From: Bryobacteraceae bacterium
GTDB taxonomy: Bacteria; Acidobacteriota; Terriglobia; Bryobacterales; Bryobacteraceae
DNA: 64,000 nt
Direction of reading: 5' to 3'
Assembly: GCA_025056865.1 (NCBI GenBank)
Contig: JANWVO010000060.1
Span: 1-64,000 of the forward strand
The notes under the pieces were generated by a model. The model saw nothing but the letters and a program-made list of their open reading frames with translations. It was not told the origin of the DNA and made no database searches. Shown piece by piece: positions 20,505-28,638 of the stretch (position 1 is its first letter; every line of letters begins with the position of its first letter). The translations under genes and the position numbers were made by a program.

Positions 20505-20581
20505 GGCCGCGCCGGGTTTGCTTGACTTGATTCGATCCAATGGCATACCTTGACAGTTTCACGGCACCACGCAGGCCAGAG

Positions 20582-21025
20582 ATGCCCAACGCCGAGAGCA
20601 CGCCGGAGATCCTCTACGATCAGTACCTCGAATCGACGCTGGCCAGCGTGGACGCGAGCGAGGAAGCCGCCAAGTCCGTGGCCGAGCGGCTCGGCTACGA
20701 CGAGGAAGAGACCTACCACATCGGCTACGCCGTGCGGGAAGCCGTGGTCAATGCGGTCGTGCACGGCAACCTGTACAGCGCGAACAAGAGGGTCCGCCTG
20801 CGCATGGAGCGCTCGGGCGGCTCGCTGGAGGTGATTGTCGAGGACGAAGGGCAGGGTTTCGAGGAGTCGCAGCAGGCTGATCCTCTCGCCCGGGAAAACC
20901 TGCTCAGCCAGTCCGGCCGCGGGCTGCTGATCATCCGCGCGTTCATGGATGAGCTTCGCATCGGCCGCACGGAAGCCGGCGGCACGCGGCTCTGGATGAG
21001 GAAATCATTGCCCGCGCCCCGTTGA
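20582..21025 (+). CDS. RsbW-like anti-sigma / serine kinase (HATPase)
   Basis: 147 residues from ATG 20582; an earlier ATG at 20540 adds MAYLDSFTAPRRPE, but TTGACT at 20522 and TTGACA at 20550 suggest promoter DNA there, which favours the later start. The GHKL ATPase boxes are present: N box VREAVVNAVVHGN, G1 box VEDEGQGFEE and G2 box GRGLLIIRAFMDEL. Proteins of this kind bind and phosphorylate a STAS antagonist, and one is encoded next. No sigma factor or PP2C phosphatase is adjacent, so the target is unknown. Confidence 0.85.
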   Translation: MPNAESTPEILYDQYLESTLASVDASEEAAKSVAERLGYDEEETYHIGYAVREAVVNAVVHGNLYSANKRVRLRMERSGGSLEVIVEDEGQGFEESQQADPLARENLLSQSGRGLLIIRAFMDELRIGRTEAGGTRLWMRKSLPAPR

Positions 21026-21072
21026 CTCGGGTATCCTGAATTCGGCTTTCCACTGACAGGAGGTTATTTGCA

Positions 21073-21414
21073 GTGAGTCTGAAACTGACCACCCGGCAGG
21101 TTGGCGACGTGACGGTCGTCGACGCCGCCGGACGGATTACTTTGGGCGAGGGCTCCTCCGCGTTCCGCGACACGATCAAGGAGCTTGTCAACAAAGGGCA
21201 GAAGAAGATCCTCGTGAATCTGGGCGAGGTCACCTATATCGACAGCTCCGGCATCGGCGAGCTGGTGAGCGGCTACACCACCGTGTCCAACGCGGGAGGT
21301 CAGCTCAAGCTGCTGAACCTCACCAAGCGCGTGCACGACCTGTTGCAGATCACCAAGCTCTATACGGTATTCGAGGTCTTCGACGACGAAGCCAAAGCCC
21401 TCGCCAGCTTCTGA
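21073..21414 (+). CDS. STAS-domain anti-sigma factor antagonist
   Basis: 113 residues. GTG start at 21073 with AGGAGG at 21059-21064. The STAS fold is clear and the phosphoacceptor loop reads TYIDSSGIGELVSGY, with Ser58/Ser59 at the site the partner kinase modifies (known for SpoIIAA/RsbV). It lies 47 bases after the RsbW-like gene, making a partner-switch pair. Confidence 0.92.
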   Translation: MSLKLTTRQVGDVTVVDAAGRITLGEGSSAFRDTIKELVNKGQKKILVNLGEVTYIDSSGIGELVSGYTTVSNAGGQLKLLNLTKRVHDLLQITKLYTVFEVFDDEAKALASF

Positions 21415-21441
21415 CGCCCTGATGCCTGGCGCGCCGGCGCG

Positions 21442-22131
21442 ATGCCCAACCGGGAACTGAAAACCATCCTCATCGCGGAGCAGCCGGGGCTGCTCCGCGA
21501 CGGCATCGCCTCGTTGTGCACCGCCAGCGGGCGTTTCCGCGTCCTCGCCTGCGTCGAGTGCGGCGAGGAAGCCTGGCGCCTGATCGAGAAGCTGCGCCCG
21601 GATGCGGCTCTCATCGACCTCCAGACTCCCCGCCTGGACGCGCTCGTCATTGCCCGGCGGCTCTGCGGCATGATCGACTGGCCGGATCCGCCCCCCACCC
21701 GCTGCATCATCCTCTCCTGCCGCTCGGACCGCAAAACGGTGCTGGAGGCGCTGCGCGCGGGCGCGCAGGGCTTCCTGCTCCGCTCTAGCACCGGCGACCA
21801 CCTGCTGGATTGCCTCGATCGCGTGCTGGACGGGGGCATCTACGTCTCGCCGGGCGTGGACGTGCAGCAGCTTTTTTCGGCCGACCGGCGCGGCGTCCCC
21901 GACGATCCCCTCGACACGCTCAGCCCGCGCGAATACCAGGTGTTCTCGCTTCTGGTCGAGGGCGTGCGCCCCAAGGAAATCGCCGCGCGGCTCGGCGTCA
22001 GCCCCAAGACGGTGGACACCTACCGCGTCCAGCTCATGCGCAAGCTCGGCATCCACGACGTGCCCGGCCTCGTCAAGTACGCGGTGCAGCGGCGCCTGAT
22101 CCCGCTGGCGGACTCGGCTGGCGCGGACTGA
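21442..22131 (+). CDS. LuxR/NarL-family response regulator with a degenerate receiver
   Basis: 229 residues. Receiver domain 7-125 and LuxR helix-turn-helix 158-220 (LSPREYQVFSLLVEGVRPKE, then LGVSPKTVDTYRVQLMRKLG). The phosphoacceptor is Asp59 (AALIDLQTP), but the acidic pair near the N-terminus reads AEQ instead of DD, and the conserved Lys (usually GYLLKSA) is Arg114 in GFLLRSS. Phosphorylation chemistry may be altered. No histidine kinase is adjacent; it follows the partner-switch pair by 27 bases and may share their transcript. Confidence 0.88.
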   Translation: MPNRELKTILIAEQPGLLRDGIASLCTASGRFRVLACVECGEEAWRLIEKLRPDAALIDLQTPRLDALVIARRLCGMIDWPDPPPTRCIILSCRSDRKTVLEALRAGAQGFLLRSSTGDHLLDCLDRVLDGGIYVSPGVDVQQLFSADRRGVPDDPLDTLSPREYQVFSLLVEGVRPKEIAARLGVSPKTVDTYRVQLMRKLGIHDVPGLVKYAVQRRLIPLADSAGAD

Positions 22132-22181
22132 GCGCCCGCCGCGCGCGGGACTCCGCCTTCCAGTTGTTATCCTGAGAGAAG

Positions 22182-22970
22182 GTGTCGTCTCCTCTCAACG
22201 TCCATCTGGAACAGTACGAGGGTCCGCTCGACCTGCTGCTGGACCTTATCCGCAGGCAGCAGATCAACATCTACGACATCCCCATCGCGCGCATCACGCA
22301 GCAGTATCTGGACTACATGCAGCGCGCCGCCGAGCTCGACATCGAGCTGAGCGCGGAGTTCGTCTATATGGCGGCGACGCTCATCCACATCAAGAGCCGC
22401 ATGCTGCTGCCGCGCGATCCCGAGCTGGAAAAGATCGACCCGCAGGAGGACCCGCGGCGCGAGCTCGTCGAGCGGCTGCTCGAATACGAGCGCTACAAGT
22501 CCGCCGCGGCGATGCTCAAGGAGAAGCGGATGATCGAGGAGGCGATCTGGACCAATCCGCAGATCCAGAACTTCCTTCCCGAGGACGATTCGCCCGGCCT
22601 GGCGGTCACGCTGTTCGACCTGGTGAAGACGTTCGAGCAGGTGCTCGAGCGCGCGAAGAACCGGCCCTCTTACGAGGTGACGCGCGAGGACGTGAGCGTT
22701 CCCGACATGATGCTGTTCCTCAAGCGCGCGCTGGCGGACGTGCCTCCTTCGCAGAGCGTCCCGCTGGTGCCCCTGTTCGAGCAGCAGCGCTCCCGGCGTG
22801 CGATGATCTGCCTGTTCCTCGCCGTGCTCGAGATGGTGAAGCTCCAGGCGATCCGTCTCACGCAGAAGGAAAGCTTCGGCGAGATCGAGATCCGCCGCGG
22901 CAAGGCGTTCGACGAGGTTGAGATCACTCCCGACGCCGCCGTGAAAATCGAAGAAGAGTACAACGCATAA
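22182..22970 (+). CDS. scpA: Segregation and condensation protein A
   Basis: 262 residues. GTG start at 22182 with GAGAGAAGG just upstream. ScpA is the kleisin that bridges SMC heads together with ScpB. The N-terminal YEGPLDLLLDLIRRQQINIY and ITQQYLDYMQRAAELDIELS, then FVYMAATLIHIKSRMLLPRD, are the family signature; the C-terminal winged helix has FLAVLEMVKLQAIRLTQKES. scpB follows after 2 bases. Confidence 0.97.
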   Translation: MSSPLNVHLEQYEGPLDLLLDLIRRQQINIYDIPIARITQQYLDYMQRAAELDIELSAEFVYMAATLIHIKSRMLLPRDPELEKIDPQEDPRRELVERLLEYERYKSAAAMLKEKRMIEEAIWTNPQIQNFLPEDDSPGLAVTLFDLVKTFEQVLERAKNRPSYEVTREDVSVPDMMLFLKRALADVPPSQSVPLVPLFEQQRSRRAMICLFLAVLEMVKLQAIRLTQKESFGEIEIRRGKAFDEVEITPDAAVKIEEEYNA

Positions 22971-22972
22971 GC

Positions 22973-23935
22973 ATGGAAGAGCGCAGCAGACAGGCTGCCG
23001 GAGAGCAGCCGGAGACGAATGAGACCGTGCGTCCGCAGGCGGAAGGCGAAGCCGCCGGCGAAGCGCCCGAGCCCGGCGCAGCGGCGCCTCCGCAGGATCC
23101 CGCCGTTGCGGACGCGCCCGCACGCGAGCCGGCGGAGTCCGGTCCGGAGCCGCTGACAGCGGAGGAGCTGCTCGGCGGCGAACAGGGTGCGCCCGCTCCC
23201 GCCGACGCCGAAAGGGCGCGGCTCAAGGCCGTGCTGGAAGCCATCGTGTATGTCCTCAACGAGCCGATGCCCGCCGCGCAGATTGCGCAGGCGCTTGGAC
23301 GGCCCGTCGACGAGGTCGAACCGCTGCTGAAAGAGCTGGCCGAGGACACCGCCCGCCCGGACCGCGGCATCTTCATCCGCGAGGTGGCGGGCGGCTACCA
23401 GATGGCCACCAAGCCGGAGCACCACGAAGTCATCCGCAACTTCGTCCGCAATCTGAAGCAGCCGCTGAAGCTCTCGCAGGCGGCGCTGGAGACGCTGGCC
23501 GTCATCGCCTACAAGCAGCCCATCACGCTGCCCGAAATCCTCGAAATCCGCGGCGTGCAGGGCGCGGGCGTCATCAAGACACTGCTCGAGCGCAAGCTCA
23601 TCACTACGGCGGGCCGCAAGAACGTCGTCGGCCGGCCCATCCTCTACAAGACCACGCGCGAGTTCCTCACGCAGTTCGGCCTCAAGGACCTGAGCGAGCT
23701 GCCGAGCCTCAAGGAGTTCGAAGAGATCCGCCGCCAGTCGATGGCGGACGAAGAGTTCGAGCCCGCGCCGGAAGCGGCGGCTGCGGCGGACAACCCCGCT
23801 GCGGAGGCCGCGCAGGGCGCGCAGGCCGAAGAGTCCGCGCCCGCAGAGGCTGCCGCGGACGCCGCCGTGGAGCCGGCGCAGGACGAAGCGCAGCAGGCTG
23901 CCAGCAGGCCGCCGGAAGAAGAGAGCCATGGCTGA
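22973..23935 (+). CDS. scpB: Segregation and condensation protein B with long disordered tails
   Basis: 320 residues, against about 180-230 in most species. The core of two winged helices covers about residues 80-255 (AVLEAIVYVLNEPMPAAQIA; LKLSQAALETLAVIAYKQPI; IRGVQGAGVIKTLLERKLIT; GRPILYKTTREFLTQFGLKD). The first 80 residues and the last 60 are Ala/Glu/Pro-rich and probably disordered. ScpB joins ScpA and SMC in chromosome condensation. It overlaps rluB by 8 bases. Confidence 0.96.
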   Translation: MEERSRQAAGEQPETNETVRPQAEGEAAGEAPEPGAAAPPQDPAVADAPAREPAESGPEPLTAEELLGGEQGAPAPADAERARLKAVLEAIVYVLNEPMPAAQIAQALGRPVDEVEPLLKELAEDTARPDRGIFIREVAGGYQMATKPEHHEVIRNFVRNLKQPLKLSQAALETLAVIAYKQPITLPEILEIRGVQGAGVIKTLLERKLITTAGRKNVVGRPILYKTTREFLTQFGLKDLSELPSLKEFEEIRRQSMADEEFEPAPEAAAAADNPAAEAAQGAQAEESAPAEAAADAAVEPAQDEAQQAASRPPEEESHG

Positions 23936-24689
23936 GGAGCGGTTGCAGAAGATCCTCGCCCACGCCGGCATCGCCAGCCGCCGCAAGGCCGAAGAACTGA
24001 TCCTCGAGGGCCGCGTCACCGTCAACGGCGAGACCGTCTCCGAGCTCGGCAGCAAGGCCGACCCCGAACGCGACGACATCCGCGTCGACGGCGAGCGCGT
24101 CCGCCTGCCGAAGCGCCACGTCTACATCGCGATGAACAAGCCCCGCGAGGTGGTCACCACGCTCAGCGATCCCCAGGGGCGCACCACCGTAAAGCACCTG
24201 CTGAAAGGCGTGCGCGAGCGCGTCTTCCCCGTGGGGCGCCTCGACTACCACAGCGAGGGGCTCCTGCTCATGACCAACGACGGCGAACTGGCCAACCGCA
24301 TCCTGTCTCCGTCGGGCCACGTCGAGAAGGTCTACCACGTCAAGGTGAACGGAAGGCTGGCGCCGGAGCAGCTCGAGCAGTTCCGCAAGGGCATCAGCCT
24401 CCACGGGCGCCGCACCGCGCCAGCCAGGATCCGCCTCATCAAGGACGCGCCCAATCCGTGGTATGAAGTGCGGCTCACGGAAGGCCGGCAGCAGCAGATC
24501 CGGCTCATGTTCAAACACCTCGGGCGGCTGGTCGAGAAGCTGCGCCGCGTCCAGATCGGCCCGCTCACGCTGGGCAAGATGCCGCCTGGCTCCTGGCGTT
24601 ACCTCACGGAGGAGGAAGTGGGCCGCCTGCGCCGCGCCGCCGGCATGGAGGAGCCTGCCGCCGCGCCGCGCTCTCCGAAGCGGAAGTAG
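23928..24689 (+). CDS. rluB: 23S rRNA pseudouridine synthase, RluB/RsuA family
   Basis: 253 residues. An S4 RNA-binding domain (about 5-60: QKILAHAGIASRRKAEELIL) precedes the RsuA-type catalytic domain. The catalytic Asp is in GRLDYHSEGLLLMTNDGEL. The segment NPWYEVRLTEGRQQQIRLMF is motif III. The scpA-scpB-rluB order is conserved in many phyla and supports RluB (23S position 2605 in E. coli), but substrate choice cannot be read from the sequence. Confidence 0.92.
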   Translation: MAEERLQKILAHAGIASRRKAEELILEGRVTVNGETVSELGSKADPERDDIRVDGERVRLPKRHVYIAMNKPREVVTTLSDPQGRTTVKHLLKGVRERVFPVGRLDYHSEGLLLMTNDGELANRILSPSGHVEKVYHVKVNGRLAPEQLEQFRKGISLHGRRTAPARIRLIKDAPNPWYEVRLTEGRQQQIRLMFKHLGRLVEKLRRVQIGPLTLGKMPPGSWRYLTEEEVGRLRRAAGMEEPAAAPRSPKRK

Positions 24690-24708
24690 CAGCCCCGGAA
24701 CTCCTGCC

Positions 24709-25137
24709 ATGATGGAACACGACCCCGACAAGGAAGCCCTGGAAATTCTCCGTTCAAGCCGCGTGCTCGCGGTCGTCGGCCTCTCGTCCAACCCGCAGCG
24801 GGCCAGCCACGGCGTCTCGCGCTATCTCCAACGCGCCGGCTACCGCATCATTCCGGTGAACCCGAACGAGCAGGAGGTGCTTGGCGAAAAGGCCTGGCCA
24901 GGCCTTGCCGAGGTGCCGGAGCCCGTGGACTGCGTGGTCATCTTCCGCCGCCCGGAGCATGTGCCGGAAGTCGTGGAGCAGGCCATCGCCAAAGGCGCGC
25001 GCGCCGTCTGGATGCAGCACGGCATCGCGCACCCGGAGGCTGCCGCCCGCGCCCGCGCCGCCGGTCTGCTCGTGGTGGAAGACCGCTGCATGATGATCGA
25101 GCACATGCGGCTGCCCGGCAGCTCCGGGCGCAGTTGA
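24709..25137 (+). CDS. CoA-binding (YccU-like) protein
   Basis: 142 residues; ATG 24709 with a second ATG one codon later. A Rossmann CoA-binding fold like that of succinyl-CoA ligase alpha: VLAVVGLSSNPQRASHGVSR, then AGYRIIPVNPNEQEVLGEKA and VVIFRRPEHVPEVVEQAIAK; the end VVEDRCMMIEHMRL is typical of the YccU family. Its exact role is not known in any species. It is 20 bases after rluB and convergent with thiL. Confidence 0.9.
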   Translation: MMEHDPDKEALEILRSSRVLAVVGLSSNPQRASHGVSRYLQRAGYRIIPVNPNEQEVLGEKAWPGLAEVPEPVDCVVIFRRPEHVPEVVEQAIAKGARAVWMQHGIAHPEAAARARAAGLLVVEDRCMMIEHMRLPGSSGRS

Positions 25138-25150
25138 CCGCGGCCGCCCG

Positions 25151-26014
25151 TCAGCCCTGCCGGAACGGATCCCAGCCGCGCGGCTCCAGCCGCCTGCCCG
25201 CAAAGCGGATCTCGCCCTTCGCGCGTCCGCCGGTCATCACGCCAATCCGCTCCAGCCCCTGCGGCGGCCTCACGCCCGCAGGCAGAGTGCACAGCAGCTC
25301 GTAGTCCTCGCCGCCGAACAGCGCCTGATCCAGCGTTGCCTCTGGCACGGTGGGGAGCACGCCGTCGAGTTCCGCGCACGTGCCTGACGCCTTGCACACC
25401 CGGTGCAGGTCGAGCGCGAGGCCGTCGCTCAGATCGATGCATGCCGTTGCCCGCCCGCGCAGCTTCCTGCCCAGCTCCAGCCGCGGCTCCGGCACGTCGC
25501 GGAAGCCGGCGGCTGCGGCGCGTCCCAGGGCGCCGGAGACGTAAATCACGTCGCCCGCCCGGGCCCCGTCCCGGCGCAGCGCCTTCCCGCGGGGCGCATC
25601 TCCCAGCACCACAACGTCGGCAGCCAGCTTCTCGGCGCGCGTCAGGTCGCCGCCGGCGATGCGGACGCCGTGGCGGGACGCCATCTCCGTCAGCCCGGAG
25701 AAGAAGGCCCGCACCCAGCGCCGGTCAGCCCACGCGGGCACGGCCAGCGAGAGGAACAGAAACCGCGCGTCGCCTCCCATGGCGGCGATGTCGCTCAGGC
25801 CGCGCGCCGCCGCCTTGGCGCCCGCCTGCTGCGCGCTCAGCAGATCCCGGCGGAGGTGCACGCCTTCGAGCATCAGGTCCGTGGTCACCAGCAGGTCCCT
25901 GCCTGCGGCGGGCCGCAGCACGGCGCAGTCGTCGCCGATCCCTGCTACCAGCCCCGCGCCCGCGCGCGCGGCTGTCCAGCGCCGGATGCGGTCGATCCAC
26001 GCGTCTTCCCTCAT
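25151..26014 (-). CDS. thiL: Thiamine-monophosphate kinase
   Basis: 287 residues, shorter than the usual 310-330. It phosphorylates thiamine phosphate to thiamine pyrophosphate. The AIR-synthase-like fold shows its motifs: GIGDDCAVLRP, LLVTTDLMLEGVHLRRDL, AARGLSDIAAMGGDARF, RIAGGDLTRAEKLAADVVVL and CIDLSDGLALDLHRV. The ATG at 26014 overlaps the stop of the long Hsp70 gene by 4 bases, so it is the last gene of that operon. No other thiamine gene is near. Confidence 0.93.
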   Translation of the reverse strand: MREDAWIDRIRRWTAARAGAGLVAGIGDDCAVLRPAAGRDLLVTTDLMLEGVHLRRDLLSAQQAGAKAAARGLSDIAAMGGDARFLFLSLAVPAWADRRWVRAFFSGLTEMASRHGVRIAGGDLTRAEKLAADVVVLGDAPRGKALRRDGARAGDVIYVSGALGRAAAAGFRDVPEPRLELGRKLRGRATACIDLSDGLALDLHRVCKASGTCAELDGVLPTVPEATLDQALFGGEDYELLCTLPAGVRPPQGLERIGVMTGGRAKGEIRFAGRRLEPRGWDPFRQG

Positions 26015-28638
26015 CCCAGCACCAGGCCTTCCGGAAGCTCTTCGCCGAACACGCGCGCCATCGCCTCCAGATCCGCGCCCGCCTCGCCCTCCAGGATGCG
26101 CAGCCATTCGGGCTTGTCCACGAGCGCGCGCCGCACGCTCTCGAACGTCGCAGGCGGGATGTCGCGCGCCGCATCGCCGGTCGTCTGCGCCAGCCGGGCC
26201 ACGCATTCTTCGCTGCCCGGCAGCTTGAGGATGCTCTCGATCCAGCGCACCGCCGTCGCCGGCGGCAACACCTGGTTGGCTGGCGCGTAGAACAGTTTTC
26301 TTGCGCCGATCCGCGCCAGGCACCAGAAATCGCTCGCATTCGGGTTGGCACGCAGGCGCCGCACCAGCGCGTTGCCAAGGTCGGTGCGCGTGCCCGCGGG
26401 CAGCAGCTCCAGCGACGCCGCGCACCGCCACATCTCGCGTTCCAGGCTGGCATTCAGCCGCGGCGGCTTGCCCTTGGGCAGCAGCGCCCATGCGATGCGC
26501 TGATACACGTCGGCCTGCTGATTGCGGTTCAGCCCGCCCGCCACGCGCCCCCAGAAGATCCACCACTGCGTCTCGTTCTCGACCTTGTTGTCGAAGGCCA
26601 GCCCCTGCGCCCACACGCGCCGCGCCAGCTCGATGCGGTACTCGTCGGCCGGATGGCCGAAGCCCGGGCGCAGGCACAGGCCTGCCAGATTCAGCCAGCG
26701 CACCTCGTGCCCTGGCGAGAGCCGCCGCCCCTGATTGCATTCGAGGAACACGTCGGCCAGGCGGCGGATCACCTCCAGCGGCCAGGAATTGCGGCCGAGC
26801 GCCAGGATCTGCTCCAGCCGCCCGGGCAGCTCCTCCTGCGGCGCCGCGCCTGCTTCGAACACCTCGCGGATGGCCGCACAGGCCCGGTCCACGGCTTCAC
26901 CGCTGATCACGGCCGCCGGGCGCGCCCGCTTCTGCTCCTCGGCCAGCACCGGCTTGCGCAGCTCGAATTGCAGCCGCCACCGGTGCTCGCTGATCAGCGA
27001 CTCCGCCCACAGCTCCAGCGTGCCGATCTCGGTGAGCCGCGCGCCGAGCTTCACCGGAATCAGCCGCTCCTCCGCTTTCCTGCCGAAGCGGATCACCGCC
27101 TCCAGCGGCGCATGCACGTGCAGCTCTTCGCCCGCCGCCGCGGCAGGGAACTCCACCACTTCGCCCGGCCGGTCTTCGGTGCGCACCAGCGACGAATACA
27201 GCCGGAAGCTCACCGCCCTGTTGGCCAACAGTTGCAGATTCGGGATCTCCAGCTCGAGCGTCGATCCCTCTTCGGCGCCCCGCGGAACCAGGCACACCGT
27301 GCGGATCACGTCCGGCGACTCGGACTCGACGCCCAGATAGTAAGTCCGCGGCAGCCCGCCGCGCACCAGCACGCCCGCGCCGGTGCCGCGCACGTAGCCG
27401 TAGTAGGCCGCGCCGATCGCCACCGCCAGGTCCAGCTCGTTGTTCTCGAACACGAGCGGGCGCTTCCCGTACCAGCTCTCGACGACGTCCGCCACGCGCC
27501 GCCGCAGGATCTCCGGGATGAAGAATCCGCCGTTGAACAGGATCGCGTCCGGCGCCGGAGAGCCGGAAGAAGTCAGGAACGCCGCCAGGTGGCGCGTAAT
27601 CGCCGGGTCGCTCACATAAGGCAGCCCTACCTCGCGGAACAGGCTCCGCTTCTCTTCCTGCGGCTTCTCGTCCAGTCCGCAGAAGGGCAGGAACCCATCC
27701 AGCGCCAGCTCCAGCGCCTCTTCGCGGAGGATGGACGCCTTCAGCGTCCCGCCGATCAGCGACGTGCCGGCGCCCAGCACCGTGATCTCCACCGCCGGCA
27801 CGCCCGGCTCGGCCAGCAGTTGTTCCTTCGCGGCGGCGCACTGCCGGCGCAGCGCCGCGCGCTGCCGCAGCGCGAGCTGCCGCCCCAGCTTGGACTCCAC
27901 CAGCCAGGCCAGCGTGAGGTCCAGATTGTCGCCGCCCAGCAGCAGGTGCCGGCCCACTGCCGTGCGCGTGAATTCGATGCGGTCGCCCGTGCGGCCCACG
28001 CGGATCACGGTGAAGTCCGAGGTGCCGCCGCCGACGTCCACCACCAGCACGGTCATCCCATCGGACAGCGCCTTCTGCGATTGCGACAGATGGTTGGCGA
28101 TCCACGCATAAAACGCGGCCGCAGGCTCTTCCAGCAGCGTAAGATTTTCGATGCCCGCCTGCCGCGCCGCCTCCACCGTGAGCTCGCGCGCTTCCTCATC
28201 GAAGGACGCCGGCACGGTGAGCACCACGTCATGCTCGGTCAGCGGCCCCCGCCCCGACGCTTCCCAGGCTTCGCGCAGATGCCGCAGATACCGCGCCGAA
28301 GCCTCCACCGGGGACATCACGCGCCCGGCTTCCTGCGCGTCCCACGGCAGGATCTTCGCCGTGCGGTCCACCTCCGGGTTCGACAGCCAGCTCTTGGCCG
28401 AATGCACCAGCCGCGTCGGTTGCAGCGCGCCCTGCTCGCGCGCATACTCGCCGGTAACGCCCTCGCCTTCCAGCAGCAGAAACGAGGGCAGCGTGCGCCG
28501 CGGCTCCACCGCGCCGGAGGCGGTCTTCTGCGGGATCGGCAGCACGTGCACCGGCGGAAAGTCCGCGCCTTCGGCTTCGCGCGGATCGATGAACGCCACC
28601 GCCGAATTCGTCGTGCCCAGATCGATGCCGACTTTCAT
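26011..28638 (-). CDS. Non-canonical Hsp70 with a large helical C-terminal extension
   Basis: 875 residues. It starts MKVGIDLGTTNSAVAFIDPR (phosphate 1 loop) and has VLVVDVGGGTSDFTVIRVGR (phosphate 2) and LFNGGFFIPEILRRRV (adenosine motif), so the nucleotide-binding domain (about 1-430) should bind ATP. A beta-type substrate domain ends near ELWAESLISEHRWRLQFELR, and about 280 further residues form a Trp/Arg-rich helical region (NETQWWIFWGRVAGGL, YQRIAWALLPKGKPPRLN). This resembles the DUF3731-type tail described on some Hsp70 proteins (from memory). No EEVD-like end, and no dnaJ or grpE beside it. It overlaps both neighbours by 4 bases. Confidence 0.85.
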   Translation of the reverse strand: MKVGIDLGTTNSAVAFIDPREAEGADFPPVHVLPIPQKTASGAVEPRRTLPSFLLLEGEGVTGEYAREQGALQPTRLVHSAKSWLSNPEVDRTAKILPWDAQEAGRVMSPVEASARYLRHLREAWEASGRGPLTEHDVVLTVPASFDEEARELTVEAARQAGIENLTLLEEPAAAFYAWIANHLSQSQKALSDGMTVLVVDVGGGTSDFTVIRVGRTGDRIEFTRTAVGRHLLLGGDNLDLTLAWLVESKLGRQLALRQRAALRRQCAAAKEQLLAEPGVPAVEITVLGAGTSLIGGTLKASILREEALELALDGFLPFCGLDEKPQEEKRSLFREVGLPYVSDPAITRHLAAFLTSSGSPAPDAILFNGGFFIPEILRRRVADVVESWYGKRPLVFENNELDLAVAIGAAYYGYVRGTGAGVLVRGGLPRTYYLGVESESPDVIRTVCLVPRGAEEGSTLELEIPNLQLLANRAVSFRLYSSLVRTEDRPGEVVEFPAAAAGEELHVHAPLEAVIRFGRKAEERLIPVKLGARLTEIGTLELWAESLISEHRWRLQFELRKPVLAEEQKRARPAAVISGEAVDRACAAIREVFEAGAAPQEELPGRLEQILALGRNSWPLEVIRRLADVFLECNQGRRLSPGHEVRWLNLAGLCLRPGFGHPADEYRIELARRVWAQGLAFDNKVENETQWWIFWGRVAGGLNRNQQADVYQRIAWALLPKGKPPRLNASLEREMWRCAASLELLPAGTRTDLGNALVRRLRANPNASDFWCLARIGARKLFYAPANQVLPPATAVRWIESILKLPGSEECVARLAQTTGDAARDIPPATFESVRRALVDKPEWLRILEGEAGADLEAMARVFGEELPEGLVLG

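Noticed and set aside
20522-20555. TTGACT and TTGACA as a strong promoter before the RsbW-like gene
   Set aside because: The TTGACA has no -10 at 16-18 bases, and the TTGACT only a poor TACCTT. Kept as a hint for the start codon, not as a promoter call.
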